A stretch of 64,000 nt of DNA from Gammaproteobacteria bacterium (GTDB taxonomy: Bacteria; Pseudomonadota; Gammaproteobacteria; Burkholderiales; Burkholderiaceae_B), in the NCBI GenBank assembly GCA_018815245.1, contig JAHIXK010000011.1, forward strand, positions 496,001-560,000, given 5' to 3'. This document shows, in pieces, positions 1 to 8,010 of this stretch. Made by a program: the position numbers and the translations under genes. Within the stretch, counting starts at the first letter, position 1, and every line of letters starts with the position of its first letter. The notes below the pieces were generated by a model. The model did not search any database. It was not told the origin of the DNA and saw only the letters and a program-made list of their open reading frames with translations.

Positions 1-9
1 ACCCGCTTG

Positions 10-1095
10 ATGATGACGATGCGCCACCCAACACCTGATACTTTGCCGCGTGTGGCATTTGTAGCCACCGGCGGCACCATTGCCGGCACCTTGACTGACG
101 GATCGGAAACCTGGGCCTACGCGTCTGCCCAGCGCAGCGGCGAAAGCCTGGTGATGAGCATTCCTGGCATGCTTGCCCGCGCACAATGGCATTTCGAGCA
201 ACCCTACAGCATTGGCAGCCAGAACCTGGAGCTGGGTCACATGCTTCAACTTCGCGCAGTGCTTCTGCGTTTGCTTGCATCGCCAGAAATTGATGGCATC
301 ATCGTGACCCACGGCACGGACACCATGGAAGACATGTTGTACTTCCTGTACCTTACGGTGCCTTCAACTGCCTTGATCAAACCAGTGCTGTTCACCGGCT
401 CCATGTTGCCTTCAGATCACGAACAAGCCGATGGACCGGGCAATATCAGTGGGGCACTTGAATTCCTCACTCGGTGTTTGAGCACAAATGCCGAGGCTTC
501 AGTGAACACCGCGATGCCATTCGGTTTGTACATGCAAGGCCTGTTCACCCCTGCGCATTGTGTTGAAAAACAAAGCACCGCCGGGCTGGACGCATTCGAT
601 GGCCCTTATTCTGTTTTGGCCGACGCGCAATGGTTGCCAAGCTTGAATGCGATTGAAAGGCCAGACGATTTTGGTGTACAGGGTCAGTTTGCAAATTTGC
701 TGGATGCCACAACCACCCGGCATCCGCTGTTTGAAGCCATGGAAGTGCCTGTTGTGTTTTGCACCCCGGGCAATGGGCCGCTGCGTCAGTTGACTGATTT
801 GCTGAATCGCAAGCCTGCCTCGGTCGTGGTTGCAGCCCCTGGCCATGGAAACATCCCTGATGCGTGTGTGCCCGTGTTGCGCCGCTTGTTGCTTAATGGT
901 GTCAGTGTGGTGCGGGCCAGCAGGGTAATTGCGGGCGGTGTAGAGCAGGGGGGGGAATTTGATGCGCTGGATGAGTTCAGGCAAGTACCTGTTCAGGGTG
1001 GCAATGCTGTTTTTTCCGAGGCGGGCGGTTTAAGCCTGAGCAAATGCGTACTGTACGAAAGGCTGCGGGTTTTGGCCCACAGCCTTTCAGTTTGA
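10..1095 (+). CDS. L-asparaginase family amidohydrolase
   Basis: Hydrolyses L-asparagine to aspartate and ammonia, if family assignment holds. Seen: the N-terminal TGGTIAG nucleophile motif, the second catalytic motif THGTDTMED near residue 99, and the late GHGNIPDA segment that shapes the active site. About 360 residues is normal for bacterial asparaginases. No signal peptide precedes the TGGTIAG strand, so a cytoplasmic enzyme is likely. Start is uncertain: ATG codons lie at 10, 13 and 19 and a TTG at 7, with no in-frame stop before the window edge, so the true start could be outside. It converges on the TolC-like gene with only 4 bases between stops. Confidence 0.85.
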   Translation: MMTMRHPTPDTLPRVAFVATGGTIAGTLTDGSETWAYASAQRSGESLVMSIPGMLARAQWHFEQPYSIGSQNLELGHMLQLRAVLLRLLASPEIDGIIVTHGTDTMEDMLYFLYLTVPSTALIKPVLFTGSMLPSDHEQADGPGNISGALEFLTRCLSTNAEASVNTAMPFGLYMQGLFTPAHCVEKQSTAGLDAFDGPYSVLADAQWLPSLNAIERPDDFGVQGQFANLLDATTTRHPLFEAMEVPVVFCTPGNGPLRQLTDLLNRKPASVVVAAPGHGNIPDACVPVLRRLLLNGVSVVRASRVIAGGVEQGGEFDALDEFRQVPVQGGNAVFSEAGGLSLSKCVLYERLRVLAHSLSV

Positions 1096-1099
1096 TGGC

Positions 1100-3142
1100 T
1101 TAGAGCGCGCTAGGTGCTTCCGCCAGGTTCAGGTTTTTCTTGTTCGGTGCATTCACCGTGTTCATGGGTAAATTTTGCTCACGAATAATTTGCCAAACGC
1201 CTTTGTTCTCTCTCCAGGTCAATACCTTTCTTGACCGTTCCTGATAGAACTTTGCCCGGTAGTCTTGAACAAAACTGATTTCATATTCATCGGGTTTGTC
1301 AAAGCTGGGAACTACCTGCATTTCAGAAATTTCAATGTCAATTTGCTGAGCCTTGGAAATTCTTTCACGGCGGTTTGTTTCCCAGGCTTCATAGCTGCCT
1401 TCTTCGGGTTTGAAGTTGGGTGCGTAGAACGCGATGTAACTGTTCACGTCTTTGTTTTCCCAGGCTTTTGCCCAGGATTTTGTTTTGTCGATCAGGCTTT
1501 TCGATACCTCGGCAGGGTCACCAAAGGCAGCTACTTGCTGCCCGACCACACCATTGCCAAGTTGAGCCAGTTCAATCGGCGCAAGGCTGGGAGTTGCGTC
1601 GACAGACTTCAATGCCTCGTCAAAGCCAATGTTGGGCAGCTCAAAATCTTCCAGGTTGATCAGGCTGGCCGGGCAACCTTCGGCTTCTGCGCCTTTCTGG
1701 CTTTGCTCTTTGTAAAGAATAACTTCACGCCTGGTTGGCTCGTCTGCCTTGACCAGTTCATCAACGGAAAACAGTGTAATAAGCTGGCCTGTTGCTGCCA
1801 GCAGCTTTAACTTGGAAATGCTGAGGTCTGCCTCAATGTTGATTAGTGCACGCTGTGCCTGGTAGTACTCGTTTTCTGCACTTAACAAATCGAGCAGGCT
1901 ACGGCGACCCACGGCAAATTGTTGTTCATAGGCGGCACGTGCCTTGGTGATGGCTGCAGCCTGTTCACGGAAGTAGTTCAATTTTTTCTGCGAGCTGACC
2001 ACGTCGAATAACGAGGTTTGCGTGGACTGGCGAATTGCGCGACAAATTGTCAGCTTGTCGTCCATGCTGCGCAGGCGTCGCTTGATGGCGGCGTTTCGAG
2101 ATGCGTTGTCCGATCCACCCCGGTACAGGTTGATCGTTGCCAGCACATCGACTGAAGAAATTTGACGTTCATTGAACGTAGACAGGTAGTTGCTGTACAC
2201 ATCGGTTTTCGCCCGCAGGTCAATGCGTGGGTGGAAGCCTTCACTGGCGGCTGTCACTTCCTGCTTGGCACCGCTGATCTGCGCATTGGCGGCCTTCAGC
2301 AACGGGTGGTTGTTCAGGGCGAATACAAGACGTTCGCGGTTTTCAACTTCGAAGTTGGCATTAACCACGTACTCGCCAGCCTGGTTCACCGGCCAAACGG
2401 TGTCGGTGATGCGCTGGTAATTGGCCATGGCGGAAAAGGTGTTTGCTTTTTCTGTGGCCAAATTGCCAAGTGCCAGCGTGTAGCGGCTGCGTGCCTGTTC
2501 CAGATCGGATTGCCGGGTCACGCCGCTTTTCACTTTTTCTTCAATCCGGTTCATCAGGTCTTGATGATATTTCAGGTTGTCTTCAGATAGTTGGGTCAAC
2601 GCCTGAAACCTGGATACATCAACGTGTGAACTTGACGCATCGAAAGCGACCTGATTGGCTTTGTTCAGGTAACGATAATAGCTTTGCATCGCGCCCGAAT
2701 ACGATGCGAAATAGCGCGCATGTGAAGCAAAGCCGTTGTACAGGTTCTGGCGTGCTTCAATGCCGTACGAGTTCGCGTTGTAGGTTCGGGTGTCTGCGTC
2801 TTCAATGCGGGTGCGTTCACGACCTGTAGAGCCACGCGCATCGACTGTGGGTAACATCGTTCCGAACACTACATTCGACTCTTCCATTTGTGCTTCAAGC
2901 GCGTGTATGTCGGCGTTCAAGGTGGGGCTGTTCTGCAAACCCTTGATAACACTTTGTTGCAGTGGGTTGGGTGCTTGTTTTTCCGCAGGAGGCACATTTT
3001 CTGCTGGTGCTTGGGATTGCACTTCAGGTATTTCCTGAGATTGTTGTGCCCAACTGCCAGGGGCACTCAATGCGCACAAGACCAGCACTATAGAGGCAGG
3101 CAAGGTTTTCAATCGGGTGTTGGGAATGTGACGCGTGTTCAT
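1100..3142 (-). CDS. TolC-family outer membrane channel fused to a C-terminal NTF2-like domain
   Basis: Outer-membrane exit duct of the type I secretion system encoded with it. Residues 1-32 are a signal peptide (cleavage after SWA). Residues about 60-460 are the TolC/OEP repeat, with the family hallmark VGRRSLLDLLSAENEYYQAQ at 411-430. After a roughly 85-residue linker, residues about 545-655 match the pattern of NTF2/SnoaL-like folds (WAKAWENKD, then FYAPNF, then a closing KVLTW and VWQIIREQ). Usual TolC length is 420-480, so about 200 residues are extra. Last gene of the minus-strand operon. The channel call is secure; the NTF2-like assignment rests on pattern recognition only. Confidence 0.87.
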   Translation of the reverse strand: MNTRHIPNTRLKTLPASIVLVLCALSAPGSWAQQSQEIPEVQSQAPAENVPPAEKQAPNPLQQSVIKGLQNSPTLNADIHALEAQMEESNVVFGTMLPTVDARGSTGRERTRIEDADTRTYNANSYGIEARQNLYNGFASHARYFASYSGAMQSYYRYLNKANQVAFDASSSHVDVSRFQALTQLSEDNLKYHQDLMNRIEEKVKSGVTRQSDLEQARSRYTLALGNLATEKANTFSAMANYQRITDTVWPVNQAGEYVVNANFEVENRERLVFALNNHPLLKAANAQISGAKQEVTAASEGFHPRIDLRAKTDVYSNYLSTFNERQISSVDVLATINLYRGGSDNASRNAAIKRRLRSMDDKLTICRAIRQSTQTSLFDVVSSQKKLNYFREQAAAITKARAAYEQQFAVGRRSLLDLLSAENEYYQAQRALINIEADLSISKLKLLAATGQLITLFSVDELVKADEPTRREVILYKEQSQKGAEAEGCPASLINLEDFELPNIGFDEALKSVDATPSLAPIELAQLGNGVVGQQVAAFGDPAEVSKSLIDKTKSWAKAWENKDVNSYIAFYAPNFKPEEGSYEAWETNRRERISKAQQIDIEISEMQVVPSFDKPDEYEISFVQDYRAKFYQERSRKVLTWRENKGVWQIIREQNLPMNTVNAPNKKNLNLAEAPSAL

Positions 3143-3165
3143 GGTAACTCGTTCAAATGTGGATA

Positions 3166-4308
3166 TCAGCAGGTAGCGACGGGTTCTTCGGCAGGTGCAG
3201 CGCAGGCAGAGGCTTCAAAGCTGCTGGCACCAAAGTTTGCGCCCCAGCTCGATTTGTCTTGAGTCAAGTTGCTGATTTGATCCAGTTTGTCTTGCAGTAT
3301 TTGGTTGATCTGGTTTGAATATTCAGCGAATAATTCGTCTGGGTTGTAAGGCGATGAGGAATACTCCTGGTCATGCATGTCGACATCTTTGTCGCTGTAG
3401 TCACCACCTGCGTAGTCACCACCGTTGACAGGTTGATCGCATTCGTTTCCAGAGTCGTATGTGTCTCCGGATTCAACGTTCATGTAGACATATGCGGTAT
3501 CAGTCAGGCAGTTTTCTTCGCCAATCGTGTAGCTGATGATGTCTTCGCCACAAAAGCCTTCATTTGGCGTGTAGTGCAGCTTGCCATCCTTGATCTCAAC
3601 GGTGCCATTCTCGGCCGATGCTTCAATAATGTTCATTCCGTCGCCGCCGATGTCGTTCTTCAACACATCGATGACCACAGGACAGTCTTTCGGTGTGCTG
3701 GCGCAATCATCCACTGCATCTACGGGGGTTTCGCACTTTTCCACAGGAGGAGGTGGCTCGACAGGAGGAGGTGGCTCGACAGGAGGAGGTGGCTCGACAG
3801 GAGGAGGTGGCTCGACAGGAGGAGGTTCTTCGCTTTCGGTTACGGGCGGGTTGCTTGGGGGATCTTTGCATTCAACGCTTGATGGACCGCCGTTTTCGAC
3901 AACACGAACAACTTCCTTGCCGTTTTCTCGAACGGTGTCATCCATGCTGGGCAAGGGATCCTGGTTCACGCGTTCAACAACATAGCCTTCGCTGATTTTT
4001 GGCAGATCCTCTGGCACATCGTTGTCTTGCGCGCCCACCGTGATGTATTTGCGAATGACGTCTTTTTCCGGAGGTGTACCCGAATCGAAAGGAACAATTT
4101 CACCTGTTTTGGGTTTGATCAGCCATTCGGTGGGGCCTTCGAGTGGACGAACCATTTCTGGTGCAGTAATTTGGCCGTCGGTAAAAGGACCCAGTTGAAC
4201 CACAACTTCTGTTTGTGGCTTTCGTTTCATAGCGGGGCGTGGCTTTCTTGCCAGGCCCAGCGTACTTGGGTCGCATTCTTGGGCGTTCACGACGGGCTTC
4301 TCGCTCAT
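3166..4308 (-). CDS. Unrecognised Pro-rich, Cys-rich protein with one bacterial Ig-like domain; candidate type I secretion cargo
   Basis: Not a family I recognise as a whole. 380 residues. The start is ATG at 4308, since AAGGAT lies 6 bases upstream; an in-frame ATG at 4332 lacks this. Residues 1-160 are polar; 161-190 are five PPPVE-type repeats; 195-278 resemble a cadherin/VCBS-like Ig domain common in secreted adhesins (VDAVDD, VIDVLKNDIGGDG, GTVEIKDGKLHYTPNEGFCGEDIISYTI split across strands). Residues 280-325 are acidic and Gly/Asp/Tyr-rich; 326-350 are Asn/Gln-rich and possibly helical. There are ten Cys, the last at the very C-terminus. No signal peptide, transmembrane helix or RTX nonapeptides. 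Position between adaptor and channel genes suggests a cargo or accessory of that exporter, which is inference. Confidence 0.72.
   Translation of the reverse strand: MSEKPVVNAQECDPSTLGLARKPRPAMKRKPQTEVVVQLGPFTDGQITAPEMVRPLEGPTEWLIKPKTGEIVPFDSGTPPEKDVIRKYITVGAQDNDVPEDLPKISEGYVVERVNQDPLPSMDDTVRENGKEVVRVVENGGPSSVECKDPPSNPPVTESEEPPPVEPPPPVEPPPPVEPPPPVEPPPPVEKCETPVDAVDDCASTPKDCPVVIDVLKNDIGGDGMNIIEASAENGTVEIKDGKLHYTPNEGFCGEDIISYTIGEENCLTDTAYVYMNVESGDTYDSGNECDQPVNGGDYAGGDYSDKDVDMHDQEYSSSPYNPDELFAEYSNQINQILQDKLDQISNLTQDKSSWGANFGASSFEASACAAPAEEPVATC
3745..3826. repeat. 18-bp tandem repeat inside the Ig-domain protein gene
   Basis: Four identical 18-bp units (plus-strand unit AGGAGGAGGTGGCTCGAC at 3745-3762, 3763-3780, 3781-3798, 3799-3816) and a partial fifth to 3826. 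On the coding (minus) strand each unit encodes six residues of the PPPPVE repeat. The units are identical in DNA, not only in protein, so the array is recent or homogenised, and unit gain or loss would keep the frame. Confidence 0.95.
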
Positions 4309-4438
4309 ACTTATCCTTGGGTTCAATATCATAGCTAAGTGACCAATCTATGATTTTGGTTCCAAGTCAACTGTTTTCCAAACAGGTGATTCGGCCAGGA
4401 TTGCTAAGAGTTAACTCTGTGGAGTTAGTGGACCGCGC

Positions 4439-5797
4439 TTATTGTTCTGTGAATGCTTCAATGGAGCCGCGCAAAACTGGTTTCGTCAGGTACGACAACA
4501 CAGTTCGCTCGTCGGTCTCAATGCTGACGTTGGCGACCATGCCTGGCATCAGACGCACTTTTTCGTTTACCTCAAGGCGTGGCACGGTGACTTTCACGCT
4601 GAAGTAAGGGCGACCAAATTCGTCAATCAGACTGTCAGCGGAAATACTCTCGACTTTGCCCTCCAGTGCACCGTAAATCGAGTAGTCGTATGCAGTGACC
4701 CGAATGGATGCACGTTGTGAGGGCTGAATGAAGGCAACGTCTTTTGGGTTGATTCGTGTTTCGAATACAAGCTGCTCATCAATCGGCACAATTTCGATTA
4801 CTTCTTTACCTGCCGGAACAACCGCACCGCGGGTGTTGTATAGAATTCGCTGAACAAGTCCATCCACAGGCGTTTTCAAGGTGGCTTGATTCACGCGGTC
4901 GCTTAGTTCAATCTGGTTTTGTTCCAGGCTGGCAAGTCGTGCTTTCACCTCTGACAATTCAGTGCGCGCTTCGTTGATTTGCTTCAAACGAATTTCTTCA
5001 ATTTTTTGTCGTGCTTCCCGAATGGCGGAATACAAGCGATTGCTCTGGGCGCTTCCCGCTTCAAAATCGCCACGAGCCTTGGATGCTTCACGCTCAAGAC
5101 GCAGTATTTCGATGGGTGAAACGGCACCGCTTTTCAGCAGTGGGCGCATGCTGGCCAGTTCCTGTTCTGAACTTTCAAGGCTGCGCTTTGCAGCAGCGGC
5201 ATTGCTTTGCGCTTCATCCAGTTCGCGTTGGCGCTGGTCAAGCTGTTGTTCGTAAATCTGGGTTTGTGCGGTCCATTCTTGCGACTTGCTCTGCAACAAT
5301 TTAGATTCCTGTAAAAACAGATCTGGGAATTGTTTGATCAAAGCTTCCGGCAGGGATAGTTGGGTGTTGTTCAATTGCGCCAGCAGGCGGGCTTCACGGA
5401 ACTGAAATGATGCATCAAGGGCTTCTTTTTCCTTCAGGCTCGATGAAAAACGGGTGATGTCAATTTGCACCAGTTTGTCGCCCGCTTTCACCAGTTCACC
5501 CTCGCGCACAAACACTTGGTTGATCACCCCGCCGTCTACAGCCTGTATCACTTGCAAACGCTGGGACGGCACAACACGGGCCTCGCCGTGTGCGGCCTGT
5601 GGCACGGTGGCAATGGCCGACCAGGCCAGTAAACCAAGCAAAGTGATTGCGCAGCAGTGCACCAGCCTTTTTGTCAGTATTTGCTGCTCGGCCCACAGGC
5701 GGGACTGATCCAGTGTGGCCTCTTCGGGCATTTGGTTTTCACCAGTTCGGCCCATTGTCCAGTCGGCCACCTGCTTCACTGCAGACCTGATGTTCAT
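4439..5797 (-). CDS. HlyD-family periplasmic adaptor of type I secretion
   Basis: Membrane-fusion protein linking the ABC exporter to the outer-membrane channel. 452 residues from ATG at 5797, which overlaps the stop of the exporter gene as ATGA; the longer open frame upstream lies in antisense of that gene. A short cytoplasmic N-terminus is followed by one transmembrane helix (about 45-64), a barrel/lipoyl half (VIQAVDGGVINQVFVREGE), a long Glu/Lys/Gln-rich coiled-coil hairpin, the second half (TLKTPVDGLVQRI) and a beta-barrel ending (LMPGMVANVSIE). This architecture is typical of HlyD/LapC. Confidence 0.92.
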   Translation of the reverse strand: MNIRSAVKQVADWTMGRTGENQMPEEATLDQSRLWAEQQILTKRLVHCCAITLLGLLAWSAIATVPQAAHGEARVVPSQRLQVIQAVDGGVINQVFVREGELVKAGDKLVQIDITRFSSSLKEKEALDASFQFREARLLAQLNNTQLSLPEALIKQFPDLFLQESKLLQSKSQEWTAQTQIYEQQLDQRQRELDEAQSNAAAAKRSLESSEQELASMRPLLKSGAVSPIEILRLEREASKARGDFEAGSAQSNRLYSAIREARQKIEEIRLKQINEARTELSEVKARLASLEQNQIELSDRVNQATLKTPVDGLVQRILYNTRGAVVPAGKEVIEIVPIDEQLVFETRINPKDVAFIQPSQRASIRVTAYDYSIYGALEGKVESISADSLIDEFGRPYFSVKVTVPRLEVNEKVRLMPGMVANVSIETDERTVLSYLTKPVLRGSIEAFTEQ

Positions 5798-7923
5798 GGC
5801 TTTGCCCCTGTGCCGTGCTCGCGGTTTTTTGCAAGTGCGTTGGCGGCATGCAGCACTTCGGTTTTTTGTCCTTGTGCGTGAATTTGCCCCTGGTTCATCA
5901 ACACCAGCGAATTTGCGCAGGCCAACAAACCGAGTTTGTGCGTGGTGAACACGAGGATGGTGTTTTCGCACAGCTGTTGAAGATATTGAACAAGGCGGTT
6001 TTCCATGAACTGGTCTAGGCACACGGTGGGTTCGTCGAGCAGGATCAGCTCAGGTTGCCCAGCCAATGCCCTGCAAATCGACACCCCCTGTTTCTGGCCG
6101 GAAGACAGGTTGCTGCCCTGGTTTTCAATATGCATGTGAATGCCGTCAGGGTGTTGTTCAACCCATTCTTTCATGCCGAGTTTTTCAAGCATTTGCCAGC
6201 AGCTTGCGGTGTCGATGTGTGGTCGCATGAAACGAATGTTGTCCAGCAATGTGCCTTTGATCAACATGGGGGGCTGCGTGGCATAGCCTACTTTGCTGCT
6301 GAATTCACTGGGGTGATAGTGGTCGATTGCAATGTGGTTCACGCGGACCTGCCCCTGGTCGCATTGAAGTTGCCGCGCAAGCAGTTTAAGCACAGATGTT
6401 TTGCCTGAACCTGTTGGGCCAATGATGCCCACCCGGTTTCCTGCATCAAGATTCAGGTTCAACCCGTGCACGATGAAGTGCGCGGGCTGATTGGATTCAG
6501 CAGTGTGTCCCGGTTTCAACACGCTGGCTGATTCAATGGCGATCTGCGCAATGGCAGGAAGTGCCGCACGCGTGTTGTTGCTGGTGTGCGTTTGCCCCAG
6601 AAACAGATCCAGTTCTTCAAAGCTGGCTTGTGCAGAATGGGTTTGTACCAGATGGCTTTGCAGTTTTTGAATGGGCGCAAAGCAGCGCATGGTTAACATG
6701 GACACAGCAATCAAACCACCCACTGTCATTTGTTTTTCCACAATCAAGTACACGCCCAGTGCAATGGTAAGCACCCAACTGCCTTGTTGAAGCAGGTGTA
6801 TTTTCTGGTTCACCAGGAAAAGCTGATCCCGAACTGTGTTGCCGCCCATGCGCGCTTTCAGCTGCAAATGGTTCAGAAGTTTCCCGTGTGCTTGTTGAAC
6901 GCCGTGGGCCTGAATGTTGTCCAGGCAACCCAGTGAATCAAGCCACTGGCCTTGTGTTTCACGGGCTTGCTTCATGTGCACCTGCCCCAGGCGCGACAAT
7001 GTGCGGTGCGAATTGACCACGAACAGCAAGGTCAGGGCAATGACGCCACCGGTGACCAACAAAAACAAGGGATGGATCAGGGTGATGACCACCAGAAACA
7101 GGGTGAGGAAGGGCAGGTCGATGAGGGCGAGCAAAAAAACGCCGGTGATCAGTTCGCGCAGATGTTCAAACGAACGCAAGTGCTGAAGTAATACCGTGGG
7201 CTCGGTTTTGTGGATGGGCACATTCAGCAGCGATTGTGACAAGTGCGCCGCGCAACGCGTGTCGATCGATGTGGCCGCAATTTCCATCAGTCGGTGTCGC
7301 GCGTGTTTCAGGGCATGTTCAAACCCCAGGCAAATTGCAACGCCAACCAGCAGTGCAGCCATTGACGCATAAGCCTGATTTGGAATGATGCGGTCGTACA
7401 CCTGCAGTGAAAACAGGGGGCCAGCCAGTGCCAGAATGTTGATCAACAGGGACGCATAAATAACTGGTTTGAAACTGCCGTTTTCGAAGTTCAAGGCTTC
7501 ACGAAGCCAGGGGCTTTCGCGCAGTTTTCGCCAAAAGCCCAGCAGGCTTTCAGGTGGTTTCTGGTTGCTGGGGTTCGGTGATGTTTTCACGGCATCGATT
7601 TGCAAGGCCCACTGCAAAGGCAGGTTTTCTTCACCTGCGCTGCGCAGGTCTTTCAGCAGCCCGGATTGACCTGTGTGTGTCATGGCCAATGTGTGGGTTG
7701 AGAGGTGTTTGATTTCCCCAGGCAGAATTTGCTCAAAAACCTGGTGGGGAATATTGCAGGCGGTTAGATACGCGCGCAGCAAGGTCAGTTCGTCGGCTTT
7801 TGTGGGGTCAATCAGTGTTTCCTGCATGCGCCACTGGCTGGGCAGAAATTCGATGCCAAGCTGCCTCAGCAGCTCGCACAGGGCGTGTTGCAAAGGTTTG
7901 ATGGGGCGTGGGTCTTGCAGCAT
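5794..7923 (-). CDS. Type I secretion ABC exporter (LapB-like permease/ATPase)
   Basis: Inner-membrane exporter, 709 residues. Residues 1-125 form an N-terminal domain in the place of the C39 peptidase; no Cys-His protease motif is evident, so a cargo-binding peptidase-like domain is likely. Residues about 150-430 are the transmembrane domain, with the type I hallmark VYDRIIPNQ at 175-183. The nucleotide-binding domain has Walker A GPTGSGKTS (502-510), Q-loop YATQ (547-550), signature LSSGQK (606-611), Walker B ELILLDEPT (625-633) and the switch His at 662. The usual SALD after Walker B reads VCLD. First gene of the four-gene operon. Confidence 0.93.
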   Translation of the reverse strand: MLQDPRPIKPLQHALCELLRQLGIEFLPSQWRMQETLIDPTKADELTLLRAYLTACNIPHQVFEQILPGEIKHLSTHTLAMTHTGQSGLLKDLRSAGEENLPLQWALQIDAVKTSPNPSNQKPPESLLGFWRKLRESPWLREALNFENGSFKPVIYASLLINILALAGPLFSLQVYDRIIPNQAYASMAALLVGVAICLGFEHALKHARHRLMEIAATSIDTRCAAHLSQSLLNVPIHKTEPTVLLQHLRSFEHLRELITGVFLLALIDLPFLTLFLVVITLIHPLFLLVTGGVIALTLLFVVNSHRTLSRLGQVHMKQARETQGQWLDSLGCLDNIQAHGVQQAHGKLLNHLQLKARMGGNTVRDQLFLVNQKIHLLQQGSWVLTIALGVYLIVEKQMTVGGLIAVSMLTMRCFAPIQKLQSHLVQTHSAQASFEELDLFLGQTHTSNNTRAALPAIAQIAIESASVLKPGHTAESNQPAHFIVHGLNLNLDAGNRVGIIGPTGSGKTSVLKLLARQLQCDQGQVRVNHIAIDHYHPSEFSSKVGYATQPPMLIKGTLLDNIRFMRPHIDTASCWQMLEKLGMKEWVEQHPDGIHMHIENQGSNLSSGQKQGVSICRALAGQPELILLDEPTVCLDQFMENRLVQYLQQLCENTILVFTTHKLGLLACANSLVLMNQGQIHAQGQKTEVLHAANALAKNREHGTGAKP

Positions 7924-7932
7924 GAAGGGGGC

Positions 7933-7970
7933 CTGAATTCAAGAGCACCCATGGTAGCCTTTGAATTCAG
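7933..7970. promoter_or_regulatory. 10-bp inverted repeat in the leader of the secretion operon
   Basis: CTGAATTCAA at 7933-7942 is the exact inverse of TTGAATTCAG at 7961-7970, with 18 bases between. It begins 10 bases upstream of the exporter start codon. Each arm contains the palindrome TGAATTCA, so it could be a pair of operator sites or an mRNA stem-loop next to a poor ribosome site. Confidence 0.45.
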
Positions 7971-8010
7971 CCCTGAAAATCACTCACTTGGCTCACTCTT
8001 CCGGGTGGGG

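Noticed and set aside
1057-1088. Stem GAAAGGCTG/CAGCCTTTC at the end of the asparaginase gene as a terminator
   Set aside because: A 14-base loop and no T-run; inside coding sequence, so not called.
3581-3985. Plus-strand frame with a GGGGST-type repeat resembling a flexible linker protein
   Set aside because: It is the antisense reading of the 18-bp repeat in the minus-strand Ig-domain protein gene; no start signal and no family.
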